From Bacteroidales bacterium (GTDB lineage: Bacteria; Bacteroidota; Bacteroidia; Bacteroidales; WCHB1-69), in the NCBI GenBank assembly GCA_023229985.1, contig JALNYF010000026.1:1-28910 (forward strand): a stretch of DNA of 28,910 nucleotides, written 5' to 3'. Shown here in pieces: positions 8,500 to 17,121 of this stretch (its first letter is position 1; each line of letters opens with the position of its first letter). Below the pieces are notes generated by a model, which did no database searches, was not told the origin of the DNA, and was given only the letters and a program-made list of their open reading frames with translations. A program made the translations under genes and the position numbers.

Positions 8500-9279
8500 T
8501 TAAAAAGAGAGCCCGAATTGGAATTCCAGATTTGCCAAAGTAGCTTTTTCTTTATCTCCACTTGCCAAAAGATGACTTTGGGTAGGATTGAAATAGTTGA
8601 GGAAACTATGCGAATAAATGGCATAAAAATAAGCCCTAAAATCTTCCTTGATAATATATTCCACTCCTAGTCCGATATAGGCAGCTTCTCTAAAAAGTGC
8701 TGTTTCTTTGGTATATACATATTTTTTTAATTCCTGTGGCCCATCATTGGCGATGTATTGGTCAGAGGCACGACTGCTCAATCGAAAACTGTGATAAAGA
8801 CCGAAATGGGTCGCGATCACAAAATTCTTCATGCTGGGCGTTTTTAATTTAATACCGGTTGGAATCGTAATATAGCTGGTATTAAATTTGCGCTCTGTAG
8901 TAACTTCTTGGGTATTGTCGTTTTCAAAAATCGTTTGAAATTTGAGTTTTCCGCCGGTGTGGTTAAAAAAGAGACCAAAACTGAAGTAGTAATTATCTTT
9001 GTCGGTAAAATTGATATCAATAGGAATACCGTATTTTACGCCAAAAACGGTTCCATTTCTTACTAAATCATCTGCTTGGGGATTGAGCCAATCCATTCCT
9101 ATACCGAAAGCAACTCCCAATGTAAAACGGCGACCATGCCCGGTATAGGGACCACGTTCGTGGGGTTTCCGTTGCAAAATGACCTCATTTCCGTCATTCG
9201 TATCTATGGAAATAGGCGAAATTGAAAAACAGAAAACGCTGTTAATCAATAAAATAATTAATAAGATAGTCTTTTTCAT
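8500..9279 (-). CDS. PorT-like outer-membrane beta-barrel protein
   Basis: This is a 259-residue protein. It begins with a clear signal peptide (MKKTILLIILLINSVFCFS) and continues with alternating amphipathic strands rich in aromatic residues and Gly, ending in an aromatic-terminated strand (EFQFGLSF) as expected for an outer-membrane barrel. Segments such as FGVKYGIPIDINF and YYFSFGLFFNHTGGKLKF match the style of Bacteroidetes PorT/OMP_b-brl proteins. This is a structural class, not a function. A TAnnTTTG promoter element lies 18 nt before the ATG, so this gene probably starts its own transcript, carrying the FAH gene behind it. Confidence 0.8.
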   Translation of the reverse strand: MKKTILLIILLINSVFCFSISPISIDTNDGNEVILQRKPHERGPYTGHGRRFTLGVAFGIGMDWLNPQADDLVRNGTVFGVKYGIPIDINFTDKDNYYFSFGLFFNHTGGKLKFQTIFENDNTQEVTTERKFNTSYITIPTGIKLKTPSMKNFVIATHFGLYHSFRLSSRASDQYIANDGPQELKKYVYTKETALFREAAYIGLGVEYIIKEDFRAYFYAIYSHSFLNYFNPTQSHLLASGDKEKATLANLEFQFGLSF

Positions 9280-9297
9280 GGTTGCTAAATTTTGTTA

Positions 9298-9305
9298 CAA
9301 AAGTA
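9298..9305 (-). promoter_or_regulatory. -7 promoter element of the outer-membrane barrel gene
   Basis: On the reverse strand this reads TACTTTTG, an exact match to the Bacteroidetes sigma-70 -7 consensus TAnnTTTG. It lies 18 nt upstream of the ATG at 9279. The -33 element is not clear. Confidence 0.55.
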
Positions 9306-9336
9306 CAAATTATTATTGAATCGAATAGAGACCGAA

Positions 9337-9825
9337 TTATTTAGGTTCGTCATAGATTTCCAAGTTTTTTATGACTTTATCTTCGATTTCAAAACGGAGG
9401 AATGTGAGACGCGTATGTATTCCGTAGCGACCGGCAGCTCCCGGGTTCATAAACAGCAAATGGTTACGTTCATCGTGCATAATTTTCAAAATATGGGAGT
9501 GCCCGGCAACAAAAATAGTAGGTTTTTCATCTCTGATAATTTGCAGTGCTTTCCCCTGATAGAAATTTCCATTTCCGACAATGTGCATCAAGGCTATTCT
9601 ATGTTGCTGACAATCAAATACTAATGATTCAGTTAAGTGTTCACGCACGTCCCAATCATCGCAATTTCCATAGACGGCCTTTACCGGTGCAATACATTGC
9701 AATTCATTGATAATATCATAGTTACCAATATCACCGGCATGCCATATTTCATCACACTTCTCAAAGAACCTGAAACTATCAGGGTGTAAATAGCCATGTG
9801 TATCTGATAATACTCCAATTTTCAT
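9337..9825 (-). CDS. YfcE/MJ0936-type metallophosphoesterase
   Basis: This is a 162-residue calcineurin-like phosphoesterase of the small YfcE class. The metal-binding set is visible: DTH (D8, H10), GD (D32), GNCD (N54), H81 and GHSH (H109, H111). The fourth block reads LMHIVGN where many relatives have a THG motif, a small variation. Relatives hydrolyse phosphodiesters with Mn2+ in the cytoplasm; the physiological substrate is unknown. It lies 63 nt downstream of ridA on the same strand with a hairpin between, so it may be partly separate. I see no strong promoter directly before it. Confidence 0.92.
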   Translation of the reverse strand: MKIGVLSDTHGYLHPDSFRFFEKCDEIWHAGDIGNYDIINELQCIAPVKAVYGNCDDWDVREHLTESLVFDCQQHRIALMHIVGNGNFYQGKALQIIRDEKPTIFVAGHSHILKIMHDERNHLLFMNPGAAGRYGIHTRLTFLRFEIEDKVIKNLEIYDEPK

Positions 9826-9857
9826 AAGAAAAAATTAATCGCAGATTTTTCTTTCTA

Positions 9858-9888
9858 AATGAATGTGCGGAAAGCACACCTATTCATT
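9858..9888 (-). terminator. Hairpin directly after the ridA stop codon
   Basis: AATGAATGTGC (9858-9868) pairs with GCACA and, after a short bulge (9879-9882), with TTCATT up to 9888; the loop is GGAAA. It starts at the base next to the ridA stop. There is no clean T-run after it on the reverse strand, so it may attenuate or stabilise rather than terminate. Confidence 0.35.
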
Positions 9889-10263
9889 TTATTTAACCGC
9901 AATCGTTTCAATTTCAACCATAACATTCATAGGCAAGCCTTTCACTGCGAAAGCTGCTCTTGCCGGTGGATCAACAGAATAGTATTTCGCATACACTTCA
10001 TTCATGGGTTTGAAATTAGACATATCGCTTAACAAGCAAGTGGATTTTACAACATCAGCAAAAGTGTAACCGGCTTCTTTTAAGATTGCGCCAATATTTT
10101 GCATAACTTGTTCTGTTTGTTCTTCAATAGTTTCGGCAATTTTTCCGGTTTCGGGATTGACCGGAATCTGTCCCGAGATGTACAAAGTACCGTTATTTTG
10201 AATAGCTTGGCTGTAGGGTCCGATAGCTTTCGGGGCCTTGTCTGTGTGAATTACTCTTTTCAT
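9889..10263 (-). CDS. ridA: RidA family enamine/imine deaminase
   Basis: This is a 124-residue protein of the usual RidA/YjgF/UK114 length. Conserved features are AIGPYSQA near the N-terminus, YISGQIP, and PPARAAFAVKGLPMN followed by VEIETIA. R102 and E117 correspond to the substrate-binding Arg and the conserved Glu of active RidA (R105/E120 in E. coli numbering). RidA hydrolyses reactive 2-aminoacrylate and related enamines made by PLP-dependent dehydratases, releasing ammonia and ketoacids. Its ATG overlaps the TGA of the upstream FHS transporter (ATGA, 10260-10263), so the two are translationally coupled. A pairing of sugar uptake with RidA could point to amino-sugar or amino-acid use, but that is a guess. 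Confidence 0.95.
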   Translation of the reverse strand: MKRVIHTDKAPKAIGPYSQAIQNNGTLYISGQIPVNPETGKIAETIEEQTEQVMQNIGAILKEAGYTFADVVKSTCLLSDMSNFKPMNEVYAKYYSVDPPARAAFAVKGLPMNVMVEIETIAVK

Positions 10264-11543
10264 TTTTTATTATTTGAAGGATTAATAATTTTATTGATTC
10301 CAATTTTGTATCCAAAAGTGGCGAAAAAGAAAATGTAGGCATAAGAGATAAACAAGATGGAGTAGGCGATTTGCATATTAAAGAGGTCTGATAATTTTCC
10401 AAAAATCAGCGGTAAAATGGCACCACCGGCGATAGCCATGACCAAAAGTGCAGATCCTAACTTAGTGTGTTTTCCCAAGTTATGAATTGAGAGAGGCCAG
10501 ATGGCGGGCCACATAATGGCGTGCGCGAAACTAAGGGTAACAATACAACCAATAGAGATCAAGCCGGTCGTATTTAACGCCACAATCAACAATAAGATAG
10601 CAATACTAAGTTGAATGATCAGCGCAACACGCTGCGATATGAGGCGCGGAATCGTGACAATTCCCATCAGATAGCCAACAACTAATGCCACCAAAGCATA
10701 AATGCCGAAATCTTTGGAAACAGACATGGGGATCTCCCAATAATCACCGTAACGAACCAAATAATCAATGGCAATGACTTCTGCTCCTACGTAGAAGAAA
10801 ATGGCGAACACCCCTAACCACAAATAGGGATAGGAAAAAATGGAACGATGTTCTCTCTGGTCATTTTCATTATCTTCTTCAATCTCAGGCAATTTGGCAA
10901 TTTTTAAAAAGATAACCAACAATATCAGCAATCCGGTAATCACAATATAGGGAAAAATGATATTATTCGAGAGGGATTGCAGTAACATTTCTTTATCGGG
11001 TCCGGGTGCCATCGTTTTCAATAATTGAACCTCTAATTCCGTGTCAGAAAACAAGGCGGAATACAAGGCGAAAATTCCAATCATTCCTGCCACTTTATTG
11101 CATATTCCCATAATGCTGATACGGCGCGCTGCTGTTTCAATCGGTCCTAAAATAGTGGCATACGGATTAGAGGCAGTTTGTAATATGGATAATCCTATTC
11201 CTTGAACAAACAATCCGACCAAGAAAAAGGTAAAACTCCGGTTCATAGCTGCCGGCACAAATACGATGGACCCCATTGCCATGATAATCAATCCTAATAT
11301 CATACCGTTTGCAAATCCTGTTTTTTTGATTAACATGGATGACGGTATCGACATCACGAAGTAGGAAATATAAAAAGCAAATGGGACAAATGAAGATTGA
11401 AAGTTCGTTAGTTCACAAGTTGTTTGAAAAAATGGAATTAAAATATTGTTTAGCCAAGTAACAAAACCAAAAACAAAAAAGAGGGCTCCTAATACAAAAA
11501 GGCTGAAAGTGTATTTATTCTTTTGATTCATAACTGATGACAT
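10260..11543 (-). CDS. FHS-family sugar MFS transporter, second paralogue
   Basis: This is a 427-residue, about 12-helix MFS protein with the FHS/FucP signature FGFVTWLNNILIPFFQTTCEL near the N-terminus and LGSALLVMAIAGGAILPL near the C-terminus. It is clearly diverged from the transporter at 2722-4080 and has a longer mid-loop with acidic EIEEDNENDQREH. Substrate is not readable. There are two possible starts, M1 (11543) and M5; I keep the first because it is closer to the promoter spacing seen elsewhere. Its stop overlaps the ridA start by 4 nt. A TAnnTTTG element lies 17 nt upstream. Confidence 0.9.
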   Translation of the reverse strand: MSSVMNQKNKYTFSLFVLGALFFVFGFVTWLNNILIPFFQTTCELTNFQSSFVPFAFYISYFVMSIPSSMLIKKTGFANGMILGLIIMAMGSIVFVPAAMNRSFTFFLVGLFVQGIGLSILQTASNPYATILGPIETAARRISIMGICNKVAGMIGIFALYSALFSDTELEVQLLKTMAPGPDKEMLLQSLSNNIIFPYIVITGLLILLVIFLKIAKLPEIEEDNENDQREHRSIFSYPYLWLGVFAIFFYVGAEVIAIDYLVRYGDYWEIPMSVSKDFGIYALVALVVGYLMGIVTIPRLISQRVALIIQLSIAILLLIVALNTTGLISIGCIVTLSFAHAIMWPAIWPLSIHNLGKHTKLGSALLVMAIAGGAILPLIFGKLSDLFNMQIAYSILFISYAYIFFFATFGYKIGINKIINPSNNKK

Positions 11544-11560
11544 TTAATTTAAAAAGTCTG

Positions 11561-11568
11561 CAAAAATA
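11561..11568 (-). promoter_or_regulatory. -7 promoter element of the FHS transporter-ridA operon
   Basis: The reverse strand reads TATTTTTG, matching TAnnTTTG, 17 nt before the start codon at 11543. It lies back-to-back with the rpiB promoter in a 204-nt divergent intergenic region. No convincing -33 box is visible. Confidence 0.5.
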
Positions 11569-11716
11569 CATTTTTTTTTGAACTCTTTCACTGATGGATT
11601 TTTTTGATTGATAAACCCAAGGCGTTGCCATTAGGTTAAAATATTTGGCACTTTGAAGGCTATTCGGAATTCATCTTCAAAAAAATCTATTTTTCGTTTT
11701 ATTTAAAAATAAATTG

Positions 11717-11724
11717 TACTTTTG
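11717..11724 (+). promoter_or_regulatory. -7 promoter element of the rpiB operon
   Basis: TACTTTTG exactly matches TAnnTTTG and lies 23 nt before the rpiB ATG at 11748. A T-rich stretch (11690-11704) is where a -33 element would be, but no clean TTTG is present. Confidence 0.55.
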
Positions 11725-11747
11725 CATCTTGAGAAAAAAAGTATAAT

Positions 11748-12176
11748 ATGGAAATCATAATAGCCGCCGACCACGCCGGTTTTGAACTAAAAGAAGCAAT
11801 CAAGCAACATTTTTCCCAAAAATTTCAATACTGTGATTTGGGAACTTTTTCTTCGGATAGTGTTGATTATCCTGATTTTGCGCACCCGTTAGGCGAGAAA
11901 ATTGCACAGAAAAAAGATTCAATGGGTATTCTCATTTGCGGAACGGGAAACGGAGTTGCCATGACTGCCAACAAGCATTCCGATGTTCGCGCGGCTCTCG
12001 CATGGAATACCGAAATTGCAGCTTTAGCGCGCCAACATAATAATGCCAACGTGTTGGTTCTCCCTGCACGTTTCATTTCCGCCGAAATAGCCTTTGAAAT
12101 CGTTGCCACTTTTTTCCAAACTGCTTTTGAAGGCGGACGTCACGAACGTCGGGTTAATAAAATTAATATTCACTAA
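11748..12176 (+). CDS. rpiB: Ribose 5-phosphate isomerase B
   Basis: This 142-residue protein has the full RpiB/LacAB signature set: ADHAGFELK (D8, H9), the catalytic cysteine C64 in ILICGTGNG, H97 in RQHNNANVLVLP, and GGRHERRV near the C-terminus. It interconverts ribose 5-phosphate and ribulose 5-phosphate in the cytoplasm, in the non-oxidative pentose phosphate pathway. It is the first gene of a forward operon, with a good -7 element 23 nt upstream. The LUD/Fe-S gene begins 2 nt after its stop. Length and motifs are normal. Confidence 0.97.
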   Translation: MEIIIAADHAGFELKEAIKQHFSQKFQYCDLGTFSSDSVDYPDFAHPLGEKIAQKKDSMGILICGTGNGVAMTANKHSDVRAALAWNTEIAALARQHNNANVLVLPARFISAEIAFEIVATFFQTAFEGGRHERRVNKINIH

Positions 12177-12178
12177 TC

Positions 12179-13264
12179 ATGGAAATTTCACAATTCACCG
12201 ACATAGATTGTCTAAAAGAAAAAGTTTTGGGAATCCGCCAATCTTACATTGAAGATATGGTAAACCGATTGTGCTCTTTTGAATCTAAAATGCTGGATAA
12301 AAAATTCCATGTCTATTGGGCTTCTTCGGAAAATAACCTGACAGATATGATCCTGAACCTGCTCCCCGAACCCTTCTACAACAGGTTTTGCTTCGATGTT
12401 CCCCAAATTCCGGCTGCCTTCCTCAAAACAAATGCCATCAAAAATATTCCTATCATTGATATTGAAAACGGAAATCAAAATGCCAATTTCTTATTGACAA
12501 AAGCCGATTTCGCAGTCGTGGAAACCGGAACTGTCGTTCTCCTCGATAAAAAAAGCAAAGGCTGCTTCAATAAAATCCCGAATATCTTTATCATTTTGGA
12601 TATCAATAAATTGGTGAATAAAATGTCGGACTTGGAAACCATCTTGTACGTAAAATCATACTACCAGTCTGAAAGATTTCTACCTACGGATGTCAGATTA
12701 ATAGAAAACCCCTATCGACAAGTTCGCACCAATAAATTACAACTTGACGACAAAGAATATGAACTCACGGATACCAACATTTCAATATTCCTTTACGATA
12801 ACGGTATTTCCAAAATAATGGAAAACAATGTCTTACGAAACTGTCTTTATTGCATAGATTGCGGAATGTGCGCCAAAGTTTGCCCCGTTTTTGCCTATTC
12901 TAAAGAATATACCCCTATCGAATTAGTCAAATCAAATTGTTGCAGCAATACCGGAAATAAAGTCCGCGAAAAAACGCTCCTTTGCGGAAACTGCGACCAA
13001 GTTTGCCCCGTACAAATTCCTTTTTCAACTTTGCTGATTAAAGAGATTGAAAATAACCTGCACGTCAACAGCAGTGCGGCTTCCGGCGTTGCCAAAACTT
13101 TCTCCAAAAGGAAAAAATTGAACAAAATGAATGGCTCCTTCCGCAGATTCTTCTTCCTTAAAAAACTTTTCGGCAAAAACAAAATGATTTATAACTACTT
13201 TAAAGAACAAAAAGGTACTTTTTTTAATCTTACTTGGCTCCAAAACAATAAAAAAAATGAATAA
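12179..13264 (+). CDS. Short LutB-like LUD-domain 4Fe-4S protein
   Basis: This is a 361-residue protein. The middle carries the LUD-domain motif ADFAVVETGTVVLL (about 108-122), and the C-terminal third carries two iron-sulfur sites. The first has C222, C225, C228, C231 and C235-Pro (CxxCxxCxxxCP plus one extra Cys). The second has C269, C272 and C276-Pro (CGNCDQVCPVQIP), with C254/C255 as possible fourth ligands. The order matches LutB of the L-lactate oxidation complex LutABC, but LutB is usually about 470 residues; the N-terminal part is shortened here, and neither LutA nor LutC is in the window. It may be an electron-transfer protein with another partner. It begins 2 nt after rpiB and overlaps the next gene by 8 nt. 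Confidence 0.85.
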   Translation: MEISQFTDIDCLKEKVLGIRQSYIEDMVNRLCSFESKMLDKKFHVYWASSENNLTDMILNLLPEPFYNRFCFDVPQIPAAFLKTNAIKNIPIIDIENGNQNANFLLTKADFAVVETGTVVLLDKKSKGCFNKIPNIFIILDINKLVNKMSDLETILYVKSYYQSERFLPTDVRLIENPYRQVRTNKLQLDDKEYELTDTNISIFLYDNGISKIMENNVLRNCLYCIDCGMCAKVCPVFAYSKEYTPIELVKSNCCSNTGNKVREKTLLCGNCDQVCPVQIPFSTLLIKEIENNLHVNSSAASGVAKTFSKRKKLNKMNGSFRRFFFLKKLFGKNKMIYNYFKEQKGTFFNLTWLQNNKKNE

Positions 13265-16200
13265 TCAGAGTTTTATTAATCAGAAAATCAAAGAGTTCGT
13301 AAAAAAATTCTACCTCAACAAATTGTTGAAAGGTGCTATTTTCTTCATGATTATTACGCTCCTTATTTTTATCTTATACGCAGTTTTAGAATACTTCTCC
13401 TACTTTAACTCCACCATTCGTTCCGTCCTCTTTTACTCATATATCACTCTATTTGCCATCACTTTCTTTTTCTATATCGTTATTCCTCTTTGTAAAATAA
13501 TGGGTTTGGGGAAACAACTCTCACAACAACAAATTGCCGATATTATCGGAAAACATTTTCCGGAAATTGATGATAAACTCCTGAACGTGTTTCAGTTGGA
13601 AAATATGATTCAATCGGGCGACTACAAAAGCTACGAACTGATTTCTACCGCTATTGATACCAAAATCGAAACCATCAAACCATTCCCTTTTACCAAAGCC
13701 ATTCCTTTCAAGAAAACCGCTAAATATATCAAATGGGCTGTCATTCCCATCCTGCTTTTTGTTCTTCTCTTTTCTACTAAAAGCGAAATTTTCACCTCTT
13801 CCACACAGCGAATCGTTAATTACCAACAATATTTCGAGAAACCTGCTCCGTATCACTTTGAAGTGACCAATGCTTCTTTGAAAACATTTCAAAATAAAGA
13901 ATTTACACTCCATGTCAAAGTTACCGGACAAGAAACTCCCGACGCCGTTTTTATCGCTATCGGTCCTAAAAAATACCAACTCGCCAAAAACAGCAACATC
14001 GAATTTTCTTATACTTTCAAAAATTTACAACAAAATACCGATTTCTATATCTATACTGAAGAGGTTAATTCTCAACCTTTTACATTGGAAGTGCTGCCAA
14101 AACCCATCACCATCAGCTTCTCCATGACGCTCCATTATCCTGCTTATTTGAATAAAAATGATGAAACCATCGACAATAACGGCGACGCGGTAGTGCCGGA
14201 CGGAACTCAAATTACTTGGGCTTTCTACACAAAAAATACGCAACAACTTGCCTTTATTCTGCCCAACAAAATTAATCAGATCACTTCATCGAAAGATATT
14301 TACCAAACTTCTTTGATTGCCCGAGCCTCTTTCGACTACGCCATCGTAAATAGTAATCAATACTGCGTGGGAAAAGACACCCTCAAACACGCCATTACCA
14401 TCATTCCCGACCAATATCCCGAAATTATTGTGGAATCTCAACAGGACTCCGTACTCGACGACCGCATCTACTTTAAAGGCAATATCAAAGATGACTACGG
14501 CTTTACCAAAACTCGATTCGTCTATACCAAATATGACGACAAAGACAATATTCTCGAAACCGGAAAAGCGATTGACATTCCTATCAATCACCAACTGAAC
14601 ATCCAAGATTTCTATTACTATTTTGATGCGTCATTGTTGAACTTAGACCCGGGTTATCGCGTAGATTATTACTTTGAAGTATTTGATAATGATGGAGTTA
14701 ATGGCGCAAAATCTGCCAAAACATCTGCGCAGACATTCCGCTTGAAAACCGAAAAAGAAATTGACGAAGAGTTGAAAAGCAACAACAGTCAGGCGAAATC
14801 AGAGCTCCAAAGTGTCATTCAAGAATCAACAGATTTATTAAAAGAAATCAATAAATTGGAAGAACAACTCACTCAAACCAAAGAGCTCTCGTGGCAGGAT
14901 AAAAAGAAATTGGAAGATTTGATGAAGCAATACAATGAGTTGAAAAAGCAGTTAGATGAAATGAAACAAGCTCAAAATGAGCAAAATGCTATTGAAAACA
15001 AATTTAAAAACCTGCCGGAAAATCTGATTGAAAAACAAAAAGAGCTGCAAAAACGTTTTGATGAAGTACTCTCCGATGAAATGAAAGCTATGTTCGAAAA
15101 GTTGCAAAAACTGATGAACGAAGTCGGCAAGAAAAACGAAGTTCAGGACGCAGTTAAAGATATGAAAACCAATGCCGAAGACCTGAATAAATCCTTAGAC
15201 CAACAATTGGAACTCTTTAAACAATTGGAATTTGAAAAGAAATATTCTGATATCATCGAAAAAACCAAAAAATTATCTGCAGACGAAAAACTGCTTTCCA
15301 CCCAAACCGAACAAAAAGAAATTGATAAAAATGAGCTGATGCAAAAACAGCAAGATATTCAAAATCAATTTAATAACTTAAAAAAAGAGTTGCAGGAACT
15401 CAAACAACTCAATCAGAATTTAGAAGAGCCGAACAAATTGACCAATACTGCCGAATTGCAGCAAAAAATAGATGATGCCCTGCAAGAGAGTAAGGAATCA
15501 TTGCAAAAAAACAATCGTGGAAAAGCGTCTCAAAAGCAACAAGAAGCCTCCAAGGGAATGGAAGAAATGGCGGATAAAATGGAGATGAATATGCTGGATA
15601 ACGAAGAAGAAGAATTGGCAGAGGATATGGAGGCTTTGCGGCATATCTTAGATAATTTAGTGCAAATATCTTTTGACCAGGAAGATAACATGACTTTACT
15701 CACTTCATTAAACCCAAATTCTTCCCGAATTACCGACGTGTTACGGTCGCAACACAACATTCAAGCCAATATGAAAATGGTGGCGGATTCGTTGGATGCG
15801 CTTGCCCGCCGACAAGCTGCCGTAAAACCGTTTATTCAAAAAGAAGTAAGCAAAATTAATAATTATTTAGAGTCTGCAATTACTTCCGCTAACGATAGAA
15901 AACTGCCCCAAGCCATCAGTCATCAACAATTTGTTATGACTTCGGTGAATAACTTATCGCTTATGTTGGCAGAATCGATGAAAGAGATGAAGCAGAAGCA
16001 AAATGAATGTAAGAACTGCAAGAAGAAGAAAAGTGGAAACGGCTCTTGCAATAAACCCGGCGGCAAAGGGAAAACTAAGTCGGCACGGGAACTACAACAG
16101 CAACTGAATCGACAAATGGAAGCTCTGAAACGCTCTTTGGAGCAGGGCCAACAACCCAAGCCGGGCGGACAAAACGGGCAACAATCCGTTAGTGAACAAT

Positions 16201-16610
16201 TAGCGCGAATGGCTGCCCAACAAGAAGCTATCCGTAAAATGATGCAGGATTATCAAGACGAACTCAAATCACAAAACGGCATCGGCGACAAGGGAATGGA
16301 TAAGCTCATTAAGGATATGGAACAAACCGAAAAAGACTTGGTAAACCGAATCATCAATGAACAAACCATTAACAGACAGAAGAATATAGAAACGCGCCTT
16401 TTGGAGAGTGAACGCGCCGACATGGAACGCGAACAAGAAGAAAAACGGGAAAGCAACGAAGGAAAAGATGTACTTAATCCCCGACCACCCAAGGAATGGA
16501 ATATGGACGGAAACACTCAAAAACAGATGGAAATGCTTAAATCGGTTCCCCCGAATTTAAACTATTACTATAAAGAAAAAATAAATCAGTATTTTTATAA
16601 TATCGAATAA
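13257..16610 (+). CDS. DUF4175-like large coiled-coil membrane protein
   Basis: This is a 1117-residue protein. Two membrane helices near residues 22-45 and 55-80 and a third near 160-178 anchor it. Residues about 180-500 look like beta-rich periplasmic domains, and about 500-950 is a long Lys/Glu/Gln/Leu coiled coil. A short Cys/Lys/Gly patch follows (NECKNCKKKKSGNGSCNK), then a Gln/Gly-rich stretch and further charged helix to the end. This layout matches the Bacteroidetes DUF4175 family, whose biochemical role is not established. A structural or scaffold role in the envelope is plausible. It overlaps the LUD gene by 8 nt and precedes the GHKL-like gene by 4 nt, so the genes are tightly coupled. 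Confidence 0.8.
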   Translation: MNNQSFINQKIKEFVKKFYLNKLLKGAIFFMIITLLIFILYAVLEYFSYFNSTIRSVLFYSYITLFAITFFFYIVIPLCKIMGLGKQLSQQQIADIIGKHFPEIDDKLLNVFQLENMIQSGDYKSYELISTAIDTKIETIKPFPFTKAIPFKKTAKYIKWAVIPILLFVLLFSTKSEIFTSSTQRIVNYQQYFEKPAPYHFEVTNASLKTFQNKEFTLHVKVTGQETPDAVFIAIGPKKYQLAKNSNIEFSYTFKNLQQNTDFYIYTEEVNSQPFTLEVLPKPITISFSMTLHYPAYLNKNDETIDNNGDAVVPDGTQITWAFYTKNTQQLAFILPNKINQITSSKDIYQTSLIARASFDYAIVNSNQYCVGKDTLKHAITIIPDQYPEIIVESQQDSVLDDRIYFKGNIKDDYGFTKTRFVYTKYDDKDNILETGKAIDIPINHQLNIQDFYYYFDASLLNLDPGYRVDYYFEVFDNDGVNGAKSAKTSAQTFRLKTEKEIDEELKSNNSQAKSELQSVIQESTDLLKEINKLEEQLTQTKELSWQDKKKLEDLMKQYNELKKQLDEMKQAQNEQNAIENKFKNLPENLIEKQKELQKRFDEVLSDEMKAMFEKLQKLMNEVGKKNEVQDAVKDMKTNAEDLNKSLDQQLELFKQLEFEKKYSDIIEKTKKLSADEKLLSTQTEQKEIDKNELMQKQQDIQNQFNNLKKELQELKQLNQNLEEPNKLTNTAELQQKIDDALQESKESLQKNNRGKASQKQQEASKGMEEMADKMEMNMLDNEEEELAEDMEALRHILDNLVQISFDQEDNMTLLTSLNPNSSRITDVLRSQHNIQANMKMVADSLDALARRQAAVKPFIQKEVSKINNYLESAITSANDRKLPQAISHQQFVMTSVNNLSLMLAESMKEMKQKQNECKNCKKKKSGNGSCNKPGGKGKTKSARELQQQLNRQMEALKRSLEQGQQPKPGGQNGQQSVSEQLARMAAQQEAIRKMMQDYQDELKSQNGIGDKGMDKLIKDMEQTEKDLVNRIINEQTINRQKNIETRLLESERADMEREQEEKRESNEGKDVLNPRPPKEWNMDGNTQKQMEMLKSVPPNLNYYYKEKINQYFYNIE

Positions 16611-16614
16611 TATC

Positions 16615-17076
16615 ATGTATAACATTGAATTAGAACACTTAACATTAGAAAATGCGCAAATGGAAATTCTGCGCGCCACAGAAAATTTGTGCGACACTTT
16701 TAAATTGTCCGAGCATTTCGGAACGCTCTCCTTTGCCCTGCACGAAACTGTGAATTTAATGGAACGTTTTTGTGAAAATCAGGCTGATGATTTTTCAGTC
16801 AATTTCTATATTGATTCCGAAAAAATTTCCACGCAGATTATTGGTTATCAAAATATTCAAGAACTTTCCGCCGTTCTTTCTAATGCGACACTGAATGATG
16901 CAGAGACCTCTGCCTTTACCGTTCTGAATTTGGTTGATAAAATAGAATTTAGAAATAATCAATCCGAAATATGGATGGAATTTCACGTTAAACCTACCTT
17001 AGACGCTATCAATCGCTCCGACCTTCTTAAAAAAGAGATTTTTCAAAACGATACACACAGAAAAGAGACTTTTTAA
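16615..17076 (+). CDS. Degenerate GHKL/RsbW-like protein
   Basis: This is a 153-residue soluble protein. The pattern FALHETVNLMERF (N-box-like, E44 and N47) followed by a beta-strand-rich section resembles the HATPase fold of RsbW-type anti-sigma kinases. I see no DxGxG box or ATP-lid glycines, so ATP binding is doubtful. From memory, genes annotated as ATP-binding proteins often sit next to DUF4175 genes in Bacteroidetes, which supports this reading, but I could not check it. It lies 4 nt after the DUF4175-like gene and is surely in its operon. It may be a partner of that protein or a regulator that binds without kinase activity. Confidence 0.6.
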   Translation: MYNIELEHLTLENAQMEILRATENLCDTFKLSEHFGTLSFALHETVNLMERFCENQADDFSVNFYIDSEKISTQIIGYQNIQELSAVLSNATLNDAETSAFTVLNLVDKIEFRNNQSEIWMEFHVKPTLDAINRSDLLKKEIFQNDTHRKETF

Positions 17077-17121
17077 ACATTCTGTGATTCAGATTGTCTA
17101 ACCCATTTAAAATTTGACATT

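Noticed and set aside
9292..9624. 110-codon forward reading frame
   Set aside because: It is antisense to the YfcE-like phosphoesterase, whose metal-binding motifs are all present.
17104..17117. TTTG near 17113 as a promoter element for the FadL-like gene
   Set aside because: The spacing to TA is one base off from TAnnTTTG and it is only a few bases from the start codon, too close for a -7 element.
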